From JACCVL01 sp963704295 (GTDB lineage: Bacteria; Actinomycetota; Actinomycetes; Propionibacteriales; Nocardioidaceae), in assembly GCA_963704295.1 (NCBI GenBank), contig OY969884.1, forward strand, positions 496,001 to 560,000: DNA of 64,000 nt. The letters run 5' to 3'. Below are positions 35,456 through 44,174 of the stretch, piece by piece. Positions within the stretch are counted from its first letter, which is position 1; every line of letters starts with the position of its first letter. Made by a program: the position numbers and the translations under genes. Below the pieces are notes generated by a model. That model was not told the origin of the DNA, ran no database searches, and saw only the letters and a program-made list of their open reading frames with translations.

Positions 35456-38400
35456 GTGTTCAACCGTACGTACGTCGCGATCGCCGTCTTCGGCATCTGG
35501 GCGACGCTGATCGTCTCGACGCCACCGGACGCCGGGGCGGTTCCCGCGATGCCCTCCAACCTGACCCCGCACGGCACCACCGTCAGCGGTATTCCGCCGC
35601 TGCAGTGGGACCGGGTGCCCGGAGCCGAGAGCTACGACGTCGAACTGTCCGAGTCGCCCAGCTTCGGCTCGGCGCTCTGGACCGTGGACGACACCGTCAA
35701 CCGGCGGGCCGTACCGACCACTGCGCTGCCGGCCGGCGAGCTGTACTGGCGGGTCCGCGCCACCGATGCGGAGGGCGCGACCAGCGGCTGGGCCACGGCG
35801 AGCTTCTCGGTCGGCGCCCACGCCGCGCCGGTGCCACTGACACCGGCCGACGGGGCCTCCCTGCCCCAGCCGCAGGAACCGCCGCAGATGTCCTGGCGTC
35901 CCGTCCCCGGCGCCTACAGCTACGAGATCCAGGTCAGCCGCGACCCGGGCCTGGCCGGCGCCGAGGACTACACCTCCAAGACGACCTCGTTCAGCTTCAC
36001 CAGCACGCCGCGGCCCGGGACCCTCTACTGGCACGTCCGCGGTGTGCGCAGCGGCGGCCGCGTCACCGAGTGGTCGACCACCTGGTCGTACACCATCGAG
36101 CCGCTGGCGCAACCGACCAACCCGACGCCGGACAGCAGCCCGGACAGCCTGCTCAACGACGTGGTGCTCGAGTGGGACGCCGTCCCGGGTGCCTACCGGT
36201 ACGAGATCCGGGTCAGCCCGGATCAGAACTTCAGCGCCGGGACCACGTCGACGGCGATGACGTTCGGGACCCGCTGGTCGCCGCCGGCCACCTTCAACAA
36301 CGACCAGTACTGGTGGCAGGTGCGCGCCTACGACGTCGAGGGCCGGACGAGCGACTGGCCGGTCTGGCCGGAGCGGACCTGGCAGTTCGAGCGGCGCTGG
36401 CAGTTCGCCGGGACGGTGGACGACCCGCCGCGCACCGACCCGGCCACCCCCGAGCTGGTGCACCCGGCCGACCAGGTGAACCCGGCCGCGACGGACCCGT
36501 TCTTCTACCAGTGGGAGCCGGTCCGGCTGGCCAGCCGATACGTCCTGCAGATGGGGACCGACCCGAACTTCTCCCCCGACACGTACGACCAGTGCAGCAC
36601 CAAGGCCACGACCCTCACTCCCACCGGCGACGAGCGCCCCGGGCAGAGCTGCCTGCCGTACCCGGGCTACACCTACTACTGGCGGGTCCAGGCGGTGGAC
36701 AACCCGACCGGTGTCGTCACCCCGTGGTCGGACATCCACACCTTCACCTACCGGCCGGGGGTGGTGCCCACGGTCGCGCCCGCGAACGGAGCCACCGTCG
36801 ACGTCCCCACCATGCGCTGGAACGACGCGCCCGGGGCGGAGATGTACAAGGTCACCTGGCAGTACGGCAGCGTCACGAAGACGGCCGAGACCTACTCCAC
36901 GTCGTTCACCCCGACCACCAGGATCACCCCGGCCGATGCCACGGTCACGTGGTGGGTCCAGGCGATCTACCACAACGGCGACAAGACGGCGATCCCGCTC
37001 AACCCGCCCTCGTTCACGCTGAGCGGCGCCAGCCCGCCTGGTGGCGCCGTTCCGCAGCTGCTCGACCCGATCCAGGGCCGTCGCTTCCCGGCGCTGTCGT
37101 GGACGCCCGTGACGGGTGCGGACCACTACAAGCTCCTCGTCGGCACCCCGGGGACCGGGACGTTCACACCGTTGTCGACCAAGCACCCCTACGCGGCCGG
37201 CACCGACCCGACGGTGCAGTTCATCCGGCCTGGCAACTATGACTACCGGGTGGTCGCCTACAACGGCTCGAACGTGCAGCTGTCCATGAGCAGCACCGGC
37301 AGCTTCAGCGTGGGCGCGTTGGCCGCCCCCACCGCGCAGGGGGCCGCCCTCAGCGGGGTGCTGCTCGACTCCGCCGAGCGGTGCAGCGCGGCGCTGCCGA
37401 ACCTGTGCGGCGGGCTGACCCAGACGCCGGTCCTCGACTGGGCGCCGGTGACCGGCGCGTCCTACTACATGGTCTACCTGGCCAGGGACGTCAACCTCAC
37501 GAACCTGGTCTACGACGGCACCATCACGCAGAGCACCCGTTGGACGCCGACCGAGCTGCTGCCCGACAGTCAGGCGGGGCAGGCGTACTACTGGGTGATC
37601 CGCCCGTGCAAGGCACCCGGAGTCTGCGCCCCGGACCCCACCCGGGCGACGAACGCCTTCGACAAGACGTCGCGCGCGCTGCAGCTGCTGTCACCCGCCA
37701 ATGGCGGCGTCGAACCGGGCGGCGACACCGTCACCTTCACCTGGCGGGACTACCTGCGCACCAACACCGCCGGCGAGAACGGCCCGCTGGTGCACACCTC
37801 CGTGGAGGCGGCGACGTACCGGATCCAGGTGTCCAACAGCCCGACCTTCCAGCAGATCCTGGACAGCGCGGTCGTCGACCAGACCACCTACACAGCCACC
37901 AACAAGCTCTACCCCGAGGGCCCGCTGTGGTGGCGGGTCACCCCGATCGACGGCAGCGGCAACGACCTGACGCCGAGCCCGATCTGGCACACCGAGAAGC
38001 ACAGTGTCCCGGTCGTGCAGACCAGCCCCGCCAACGGGTCGAGCAGCACTGCCACGCCCGCGCTGCGCTGGCGGCCGCAACCCAACGCCGCGAGCTATCA
38101 GGTCGAGATCTACAAGAACAACGACACCAACTTCTCCAGCGTCAACCGGGTGGTGAACACCACCACCCGGCAGAGCGCGCTGTCGCTGACGAACCCGCTG
38201 CCCGTATCGCCGAACCCCTACGTCTGGCGCATTCGGCGCATCGACGGCAGCGGCAACTACGGACCGTGGAGCGCCACCGCGGACACCCCCGACCAGACCT
38301 GGAGCTTCCGGGTCCGGGGGGCTGCCCCGAAGCTGCTCGCCCCGGCAGACGGAGCGAACGTCGGCGCCGTCGACTCCCTGTTCACCTGGCGACCGCGGAC

Positions 38401-38896
38401 CGGGGCGGCCTACTACCGCTACGAGCTGCGGCGCGTCGGCGGCTCCACGTCGTCGGTGAACACGGTCGCGCTGGCCTACGCGCCGCGTGGTCGGCTCAGT
38501 GACGGCGCGTGGGAGTGGCGGGTCAGCAGCATCGACACCGGGGGCAGCCTGATGGCCACCAGTGCGTGGCGAGGCTTCTCGGTCGACGGCACCGCGCCGA
38601 CGGTGGCGGCCAAGACGCCGGTCGAGACCGCCAAGCCCGGGGCGAACGTCCGGGTCACCTTCTCCGAAGTGGTCCGCGGGACGGACAGCGCCAGCATGAA
38701 GCTGACCCAGGTGGGCTCGACGCACCCGGTGTCGGCGTCGGTCACCTGGGACCCCTCGACGTTGCGAGCCACGCTCAACCCCGGCAGGGACCTCCGGGTG
38801 GGCAAGACCTACAAGGCGGTGCTCACGACCGCGATCACGGACCGGGCGGGCAACCCGCTGGCCAAGACCAGCTGGCAGTTCCGGGTGCGCCGCTAG
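35456..38896 (+). CDS. Large secreted protein with about ten fibronectin III-like repeats and a C-terminal Ig-like domain
   Basis: A 1146-residue exported protein. The N-terminus has a signal peptide (ending TPPDAGA). About ten repeats of roughly 95-105 residues follow; each contains a loosely conserved LxWxPVPGAxxYxxxxxxxxxF core and a second-strand YWRVRAxD motif, as in FN3-type domains (examples PGAYSYEIQVSRDPGL and PGAYRYEIRVSPDQNF). The last ~110 residues form a Big_5/SbsA-like Ig domain (GTAPTVAAKTPVE, VRVTFSEVV, KTYKAVLTTAITDRAGNPLA). No LPXTG or membrane anchor is present, so it is probably released or bound non-covalently. Start GTG 35456 follows GGGGGCGCT; TACGGT at 35415-35420 is a candidate -10. 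An adhesive or matrix role is inferred. Confidence 0.85.
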   Translation: MFNRTYVAIAVFGIWATLIVSTPPDAGAVPAMPSNLTPHGTTVSGIPPLQWDRVPGAESYDVELSESPSFGSALWTVDDTVNRRAVPTTALPAGELYWRVRATDAEGATSGWATASFSVGAHAAPVPLTPADGASLPQPQEPPQMSWRPVPGAYSYEIQVSRDPGLAGAEDYTSKTTSFSFTSTPRPGTLYWHVRGVRSGGRVTEWSTTWSYTIEPLAQPTNPTPDSSPDSLLNDVVLEWDAVPGAYRYEIRVSPDQNFSAGTTSTAMTFGTRWSPPATFNNDQYWWQVRAYDVEGRTSDWPVWPERTWQFERRWQFAGTVDDPPRTDPATPELVHPADQVNPAATDPFFYQWEPVRLASRYVLQMGTDPNFSPDTYDQCSTKATTLTPTGDERPGQSCLPYPGYTYYWRVQAVDNPTGVVTPWSDIHTFTYRPGVVPTVAPANGATVDVPTMRWNDAPGAEMYKVTWQYGSVTKTAETYSTSFTPTTRITPADATVTWWVQAIYHNGDKTAIPLNPPSFTLSGASPPGGAVPQLLDPIQGRRFPALSWTPVTGADHYKLLVGTPGTGTFTPLSTKHPYAAGTDPTVQFIRPGNYDYRVVAYNGSNVQLSMSSTGSFSVGALAAPTAQGAALSGVLLDSAERCSAALPNLCGGLTQTPVLDWAPVTGASYYMVYLARDVNLTNLVYDGTITQSTRWTPTELLPDSQAGQAYYWVIRPCKAPGVCAPDPTRATNAFDKTSRALQLLSPANGGVEPGGDTVTFTWRDYLRTNTAGENGPLVHTSVEAATYRIQVSNSPTFQQILDSAVVDQTTYTATNKLYPEGPLWWRVTPIDGSGNDLTPSPIWHTEKHSVPVVQTSPANGSSSTATPALRWRPQPNAASYQVEIYKNNDTNFSSVNRVVNTTTRQSALSLTNPLPVSPNPYVWRIRRIDGSGNYGPWSATADTPDQTWSFRVRGAAPKLLAPADGANVGAVDSLFTWRPRTGAAYYRYELRRVGGSTSSVNTVALAYAPRGRLSDGAWEWRVSSIDTGGSLMATSAWRGFSVDGTAPTVAAKTPVETAKPGANVRVTFSEVVRGTDSASMKLTQVGSTHPVSASVTWDPSTLRATLNPGRDLRVGKTYKAVLTTAITDRAGNPLAKTSWQFRVRR

Positions 38897-39960
38897 CGGG
38901 CGGTGGCAGCGACCCACCGATCGAGGACATCGGCCGCGGCACCGGAGTCGAGAGACTCCGCGGCCGCCGTCAGTCCGGCCTGCAGCCGCTGCGGCAACGG
39001 GCCGGGCCTCGGCGTGTGCACCGCGACCGCGGCCGCGGCGTTGAGCAGCACCGCGTCCCGGACCGGGCCGCGCTCCCCTGCCAGCACGCTGCGGAAGACC
39101 GCCGCGTTCGCGGCCGGGTCCCCGCCGCGCAGCGCCTGCACCGGCGACCGCTCGATCCCGAGGTCACGCGGCTCGAGCGTCACCTCCTGCACGCCGTCCT
39201 GACCGGCCTGGGCCACCCACACCGTCGACGTCGCGCTGATCGTCAGCTCGTCCAGGCCGTCGTCACCGCGGAAGACCAGCGCGTCCACCCCGCGGCGAGC
39301 CAGCACCCCGGCCAGCACCGGCGCCATCCGCGGGTCCGCGACGCCGACCGCCTGCGCGGCCGGACGCGCGGGGTTGGTCAGCGGGCCGAGGAAGTTGAAC
39401 GTGGTCGCCACCCCGAGCTCACGGCGGGGCACGGCGGCATGTCGCAGCGAGGAGTGGAACACCGGGGCGAAGCAGAAGGTGATTCCCGCCTCGACGGCCA
39501 CCTCGGCGACCCGCGCCGGCGGGAGGTCGAGGGCGACCCCCAGCGCCTCCAGGACGTCGGCCGAACCGGACGACGACGAGGCGGCCCGGTTGCCGTGCTT
39601 GACCACGGTGGCCCCGGTGCCCGCGGTGACGACGGCCGCCATCGTGGAGATGTTCACGGTGTGCGCCCGGTCGCCTCCGGTTCCGACCACGTCGACGCAA
39701 CGACCCGGGACGTCGAGCGGGGCGGCGTGGGCGTACATGGTGCGGACGAGACCCTCGACCTCGTCGACGGTCTCTCCCTTGGCGCGCAGGGCCACCGCGA
39801 AGCCCGCGATCTGCGCCGGTGACGCGTCGCCCGCCAGGACCTCCCCCATCGCCCACGCGGTCTGGTCCGCGGTCAGGTCCCGGCGCGCCAGCAGCGCCGC
39901 GAGCACCTCCGGCCAGCTGCTCACCGGCGGGGGGACGGACGCAGGGTTGCGGTCGGTCAC
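38893..39960 (-). CDS. trpD: Anthranilate phosphoribosyltransferase
   Basis: A 355-residue enzyme transferring phosphoribose to anthranilate in tryptophan synthesis. Motifs are VVGTGGDRAHTVNIST (PRPP binding), KHGNRAASSSSGSADVLE, and the C-terminal ALRGGDPAANAAVFRSVL. Start GTG 39960 overlaps the preceding receiver-like gene stop as GTGA. The stop shares the palindrome CTAG with the stop of the convergent large secreted protein, so the two genes end on the same four bases. The location beside the ctaE-qcrCAB cluster is the usual actinobacterial one. Confidence 0.94.
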   Translation of the reverse strand: MTDRNPASVPPPVSSWPEVLAALLARRDLTADQTAWAMGEVLAGDASPAQIAGFAVALRAKGETVDEVEGLVRTMYAHAAPLDVPGRCVDVVGTGGDRAHTVNISTMAAVVTAGTGATVVKHGNRAASSSSGSADVLEALGVALDLPPARVAEVAVEAGITFCFAPVFHSSLRHAAVPRRELGVATTFNFLGPLTNPARPAAQAVGVADPRMAPVLAGVLARRGVDALVFRGDDGLDELTISATSTVWVAQAGQDGVQEVTLEPRDLGIERSPVQALRGGDPAANAAVFRSVLAGERGPVRDAVLLNAAAAVAVHTPRPGPLPQRLQAGLTAAAESLDSGAAADVLDRWVAATAR

Positions 39961-40400
39961 GGGTTGCCGGCGGAGCTGCCACGACCGGCGGGCAGCCGAT
40001 CGCGCACCATCGCGGCCACGACGTCGGCGAGGTGCAGCGGGTCGATCGGGTGGGGCACCGCGCCGTCAGCCCGCGACCAGGTGGCCAACCAGGCGTCCTG
40101 CGGCCGGCCGGTGATCACCAGGACCGGCGGGCAGCGGAAGATCTCGTCCTTGAGCTGGCGGGCGATCCCGAGCCCGCCGGCGGGCACGGCCTCGCCGTCC
40201 AGGATCACCAGGTCGATGTCGCCGCGGTCGACCGTGCGGATCACGGTCGGCTCGGTCGCGCACTCGACGTACTCGAGCTCGGGCACGTCCGGTGCCGGGC
40301 GCCGGCCGAGCGCCAGGATGACCGCTTCGCGGGTCTCCACGTCGTCGCTGTAGACGAGGGTGCGGACCGGACGGTCGTCGGCGGCGGAGGGCTCGGTCAC
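39957..40400 (-). CDS. Degenerate receiver-domain protein without output domain
   Basis: A 147-residue protein with a CheY-like fold only: acidic pair in TLVYSDDVETREAV, a possible phospho-acceptor aspartate in IDLVILDGEAVPAGG, VLVITG, and then VPHPIDP where receivers normally carry a lysine (KP). No DNA-binding domain follows. It may be a phosphorylation-independent regulator. Start GTG 40400 (VTEPSAADD) was chosen because the open frame upstream overlaps ctaG and lacks similarity. It is encoded between ctaG and trpD with tight spacing, as in many actinomycetes. Confidence 0.78.
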   Translation of the reverse strand: MTEPSAADDRPVRTLVYSDDVETREAVILALGRRPAPDVPELEYVECATEPTVIRTVDRGDIDLVILDGEAVPAGGLGIARQLKDEIFRCPPVLVITGRPQDAWLATWSRADGAVPHPIDPLHLADVVAAMVRDRLPAGRGSSAGNP

Positions 40401-40410
40401 GAGCGCGATG

Positions 40411-41337
40411 CTAGCCGTCGCGGCGCTGCACTTGTTCCAGCCGGTCCAGCCGGTCCAGCCGACGGTCCTCACGAACCGCCTCCCGCTGCGAGGCCCGGAC
40501 CCACTGCACGAACAGCACGCCGAAGAACAGCAGCCCCACCAGGTCGCCGGACGCCCACAACACCGCACCGGCGAGTTGCTGGTCCTCCGCGACGCCCGGC
40601 GGCCAGTCCCGGTCCAGCGCCAGGTAGTAGTCCCCCGCGATCAACGTCGAGGCACCCATCACGGTGATCCCGAGGAAGGCGTGGAACGGCAGCGTGAGGA
40701 ACGTCGTCAGCAGCCGGAACCCGTACGGCACCCGCCCGGGCACCGGGTCGAGCCCGACGAGCGGCCAGAAGAAGAGCGATCCGACCAGCACGAAGTGCAG
40801 GTGGGTGAGCTCGTGCAGCGGCGCGGAGCGCAGCGTCGCCTCGTACCAGTCGGAGAAGTACAGCGCCCACGGGCTCAGGACGAAGATCCCGAACGCCACC
40901 GGCGGGAAGCTGAGCACCCGGACCGGCGGACTCTGCACGACCGCCAGCAGCAGTCGGCGAGGAGCGGCCGGGAGGGTGCGCAGCCACAGCGTCACCGGCG
41001 CCCCGAGTGCCAGCAGCACGGGCGCCACCATCGACAGCAGCATGTGCTGGACCATGTGCACGCTGAGCAGCGTGGTGTCGTAGGCAGCCAGCGGGGACAG
41101 CGTGGCGAGCGCGAGGGTCCCGCAGCCGCCGACGAGGAACGACGCCGAGCGCCACGACGACCAGTGGTCGCCGCGGCGGCGGAGCGCCCGCGCCGGCAGC
41201 GCGTACGCGAGCACCGCGGTCACGACGCCCAGCAGCGGCCAGAACTCCAGCCGCCACTCGGTGAGCAGGGCGACCAGATCGATCGGCGGCACCTCGGACG
41301 GGTCGCCGTGCGCGTGCACGAACGAGGTCTCCAGCAC
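40411..41337 (-). CDS. CtaG-type cytochrome c oxidase assembly membrane protein
   Basis: A 308-residue protein with about seven membrane helices and conserved histidines in LLSVHMVQHMLLSM and HELTHLHFVLVGSLFFWP, typical of the caa3_CtaG family, which is thought to help copper-centre assembly in cytochrome c oxidase. Divergent from ctaE and thus from the bcc complex genes, which fits. Start GTG 41337 is supported by a -10 element placed exactly for leaderless transcription; an arginine-rich upstream frame is not part of the protein. Confidence 0.88.
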   Translation of the reverse strand: MLETSFVHAHGDPSEVPPIDLVALLTEWRLEFWPLLGVVTAVLAYALPARALRRRGDHWSSWRSASFLVGGCGTLALATLSPLAAYDTTLLSVHMVQHMLLSMVAPVLLALGAPVTLWLRTLPAAPRRLLLAVVQSPPVRVLSFPPVAFGIFVLSPWALYFSDWYEATLRSAPLHELTHLHFVLVGSLFFWPLVGLDPVPGRVPYGFRLLTTFLTLPFHAFLGITVMGASTLIAGDYYLALDRDWPPGVAEDQQLAGAVLWASGDLVGLLFFGVLFVQWVRASQREAVREDRRLDRLDRLEQVQRRDG

Positions 41338-41343
41338 GCTGCC

Positions 41344-41349
41344 AGCGTA
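41344..41349 (-). promoter_or_regulatory. -10 element, leaderless promoter of ctaG
   Basis: TACGCT on the minus strand is followed by 6 bases and then GTG 41337. It is part of a divergent promoter pair with ctaE. Confidence 0.6.
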
Positions 41350-41444
41350 GGCGAGCCGGCGTCCACGACCGACCGGCGACCGCGGCCGCGACCGGTCTCC
41401 GCAACATGCCGGGGGCCGGGGTGCTCGGATCACGGTCGGCACAG

Positions 41445-41450
41445 CATAAT
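41445..41450 (+). promoter_or_regulatory. -10 element, leaderless promoter of ctaE-qcrCAB
   Basis: CATAAT is followed by 6 bases (GACGCC) and then GTG 41457. It is the most consensus-like -10 in the window and would drive a leaderless transcript of the respiratory operon. Confidence 0.6.
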
Positions 41451-41456
41451 GACGCC

Positions 41457-42095
41457 GTGGCGACGACGACGGCGGTCCCGACCTCTCGTCTGCACGGGCA
41501 GCTCAACCGCCCCAGCATGGTCAGCGTCGGCACGATCGTCTGGCTGTCCAGCGAGCTGATGTTCTTCGCCGCGCTGTTCGCGGCGTACTTCACGATCAAG
41601 AACGTCGCGACCGACCTGTGGGCCACCGAGACCCAGCTGCTGAACATCCCGTTCGCCACCGTGAACACGACGATCCTGGTGCTCAGCTCGGTGACCTGCC
41701 AGCTCGGGGTGTTCGCGGCCGAGCGCGGTCGGGTCGGCCGCACCGGGAGCCTGCTGAACTGGTCGGCGTGGGGGTTGCGGGAGTGGTTCGTCCTCACCTA
41801 CCTGATGGGGGCCGTGTTCGTCGCCGGCCAGGTGCTGGAGTACGCCGAGCTGGTCCGGGAGAACATCACGATCGCGTCCTCGCCGTACGGCTCGGTCTTC
41901 TACCTCACCACCGGCTTCCACGGCCTGCACGTGACCGGCGGGCTGATCGCGTTCCTGCTGGTGATCGGGCGCACCTTCATCGCAAGGCGGTTCACCCACG
42001 AGCAGGCCGTCAGCGCCATCGTCGTGTCCTACTACTGGCACTTCGTGGACATCGTCTGGATCGCCCTGTTCGCCACCATCTACATGATCAAGTGA
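41457..42095 (+). CDS. ctaE: Cytochrome c oxidase subunit III
   Basis: A 212-residue integral membrane subunit of the aa3 oxidase with five helices (lacking the first two of the mitochondrial subunit, as in other actinobacteria). Conserved stretches are GTIVWLSSELMFFAALFAAYF, TGFHGLHVTGGLIAF and VSYYWHFVDIVWIALF. It opens the ctaE-qcrC-qcrA-qcrB operon, linking oxidase and bcc complex in one transcript, consistent with the actinobacterial III-IV supercomplex. Confidence 0.95.
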   Translation: MATTTAVPTSRLHGQLNRPSMVSVGTIVWLSSELMFFAALFAAYFTIKNVATDLWATETQLLNIPFATVNTTILVLSSVTCQLGVFAAERGRVGRTGSLLNWSAWGLREWFVLTYLMGAVFVAGQVLEYAELVRENITIASSPYGSVFYLTTGFHGLHVTGGLIAFLLVIGRTFIARRFTHEQAVSAIVVSYYWHFVDIVWIALFATIYMIK

Positions 42096-42156
42096 CGGCC
42101 GCACCGATGACGTCCGTCCCGACTGCGGTCCCGGTGACCGCGCCGACGCCCGCCGC

Positions 42157-43011
42157 ATGACGACCCAGGGAGGCCCGCGAGCCGTGCGACGACTCTCGAC
42201 CCACCGGCGCCACCCGCTTGCGGGCGTCCTCGTGCTGCTGCTCGGGCTGGTCGCGGTCGGCGCGGTCTACTCCGCGTTCGCCCCCCGAGCGGCCCAGGCC
42301 GAGGACACGACCGACACCGAGTTGGTCTCCGAAGGGCGCGAGCTGTTCCTGATCGGCTGTTCGTCGTGCCACGGGGCCAACGCCCAGGGCATCGCGCAGA
42401 ACAAGGGCGGCCAGTACGGCCCGTCGCTGATCGGGGTCGGCGCCGCCGCGGTCGACTTCCAGGTCGGCACCGGTCGGATGCCGATGGCGCAGAACAGCCA
42501 GCAGGCTCCCGCCAAGGACCCGGTCTACGACGCCGCGGAGACCGAGGCGCTGGCGGCCTACGTCGGCTCGCTGGCGCCCGGACCGCCGATCCCCGGACCG
42601 GAGTACTTCGACCTGTCCGAGGTCGACGAGGAGGACGTCGTCCGCGGCGGGGAGTTCTTCCGCACCAACTGCACGGCCTGCCACAACTCCACCGGCATGG
42701 GCGGCGCACTCGGCGGCGGCCGGTACGCGCCGAGCCTGGAGGGCGTCGAGGGCAAGTACTTCGCCGAGGCGATGCTCACCGGCCCGCAGCAGATGCCGGT
42801 GTTCAGCGACGAGGTCATCACCCCCGAGGACAAGCGCAACATCTACGCCTACCTGGAGGAGGTCCAGGGGCAGCCGAACAACGGCGGGCTCGGCCTCGGC
42901 CGGGTCGGCCCGGTGTCCGAGGGACTGGTCGCGTGGGTCGTCGGCATCGGCGTCCTGGCCGGGGCGGCAGCGTGGATCGGGAAGCACACGGTGAGGGCGA
43001 GGAAGCAGTGA
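42157..43011 (+). CDS. qcrC: Dihaem cytochrome c subunit of the bcc complex
   Basis: A 284-residue membrane-anchored dihaem cytochrome c with two haem-binding motifs, CSSCH (residues about 68-72) and CTACH (about 172-176), an N-terminal signal/anchor segment (LAGVLVLLLGLVAVGAVYSAF) and a C-terminal helix. The two haem domains replace a mobile cytochrome c, wiring the bcc complex to the aa3 oxidase. ATG 42157 follows the ctaE stop by 61 bases; a 17-codon frame ends on it as ATGA. The stop overlaps qcrA as GTGA. Confidence 0.95.
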   Translation: MTTQGGPRAVRRLSTHRRHPLAGVLVLLLGLVAVGAVYSAFAPRAAQAEDTTDTELVSEGRELFLIGCSSCHGANAQGIAQNKGGQYGPSLIGVGAAAVDFQVGTGRMPMAQNSQQAPAKDPVYDAAETEALAAYVGSLAPGPPIPGPEYFDLSEVDEEDVVRGGEFFRTNCTACHNSTGMGGALGGGRYAPSLEGVEGKYFAEAMLTGPQQMPVFSDEVITPEDKRNIYAYLEEVQGQPNNGGLGLGRVGPVSEGLVAWVVGIGVLAGAAAWIGKHTVRARKQ

Positions 43012-44111
43012 GCGAGGACAGCCGGACCCCCGACGACGCGGCTGACTCCGACGCCCCCCGGGACGGCGGGATCAGCCGGGCGCACCCCGAGGCGCGCCGG
43101 GTCGAGCTGCGCGCCGGAGAGCCGTACGACGACCCCGGCATCGCGGCGCACACCCCGCGTCCGACCGATAACGACCCGGCCGCCGAGCGGCGGGCGGAGC
43201 GGCAGATCTCGACCCTGTTCGCGTTGTCCGCGGTCCTGACGCTGGCCACCTGCGTCGCGTTCTTCGCCATCGACAAGTTCACGTCCTTCGCCGGCACGAA
43301 CGCGCTGAACGCTGCACTGGGGCTCGGCCTGGGCACCGCGTTGCTGCTGATCGGCATCGGCGCCATCCAGTGGGCCAAGACGCTCATGGACGACCACGAG
43401 ATCGTCGAGCTGCGGCACTCCTCCGGCTCCAGCCCGGAGGACCAGGCGGCCGCCCTGGCCGAGTTCGAGCAGGGAGCCACCGAGTCGGGCTTCGGCCGGC
43501 GCAAGATGATCCGCGGCAGCCTGATCACCTCGCTCGGTGTGCTCGGCCTGCCGGCCGTGGTGTTCCTCGCCGATCTCGGCCCGCTGCCGGGCAACCGCCC
43601 CAAGGAGACGGTGTGGGCCAAGGGCGTCCGGGTCGTCAATGACATCTCCGGTGAGCCGCTCCGGCTCGAGGATGTCCAGCTCGGGCAGCTGGTGAACGGC
43701 GAGCCCGGGGTGTTCTTCGAGACCGACGACGAGGGCCACCCGCTGTACGAGGGCACCGAGCTGCTGAACGCTAAGGCGAAGGCCGCCGTGATCCTCGTCC
43801 GCATCGACCCGGAGGACCTGGTCAACACCGCGAGCGCCGGCAAGGGCGTGGACGGCGTGCTGTGCTTCAGCAAGATCTGCACCCACCTCGGCTGCCCGAT
43901 CTCGTTGTGGGAGCAGCAGACCAGGAACCTGCTCTGCCCCTGCCACCAGTCGACGTTCGACCTGTCCGACGGTGGCCGGGTGGTGTTCGGTCCGGCCGCC
44001 CGCCCGGTCCCCCAGCTGGAGATCGGGCTGGACGAGGAGGGGTACCTCATCGCCCTCGGTGACTTCGAGGCCGTGGTCGGACCGAGCTTCCCCGAGATCA
44101 GCTCGGGCTGA
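43008..44111 (+). CDS. qcrA: Rieske iron-sulfur subunit of the bcc complex
   Basis: A 367-residue actinobacterial-type Rieske protein with three membrane helices (two near residues 65-130, one around 165-190) and a C-terminal [2Fe-2S] domain bearing KICTHLGCPISLW and LLCPCHQSTFDLSDGG. The acidic N-terminal extension is normal for the group. GTG 43008 overlaps the qcrC stop. It passes electrons from menaquinol to QcrC. Confidence 0.95.
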   Translation: MSEDSRTPDDAADSDAPRDGGISRAHPEARRVELRAGEPYDDPGIAAHTPRPTDNDPAAERRAERQISTLFALSAVLTLATCVAFFAIDKFTSFAGTNALNAALGLGLGTALLLIGIGAIQWAKTLMDDHEIVELRHSSGSSPEDQAAALAEFEQGATESGFGRRKMIRGSLITSLGVLGLPAVVFLADLGPLPGNRPKETVWAKGVRVVNDISGEPLRLEDVQLGQLVNGEPGVFFETDDEGHPLYEGTELLNAKAKAAVILVRIDPEDLVNTASAGKGVDGVLCFSKICTHLGCPISLWEQQTRNLLCPCHQSTFDLSDGGRVVFGPAARPVPQLEIGLDEEGYLIALGDFEAVVGPSFPEISSG

Positions 44112-44174
44112 CTCCCCGATCACAACGCATACTGGACGCAGGACCGACGCCGTACGACCGAGGTGGGAGCCGCA

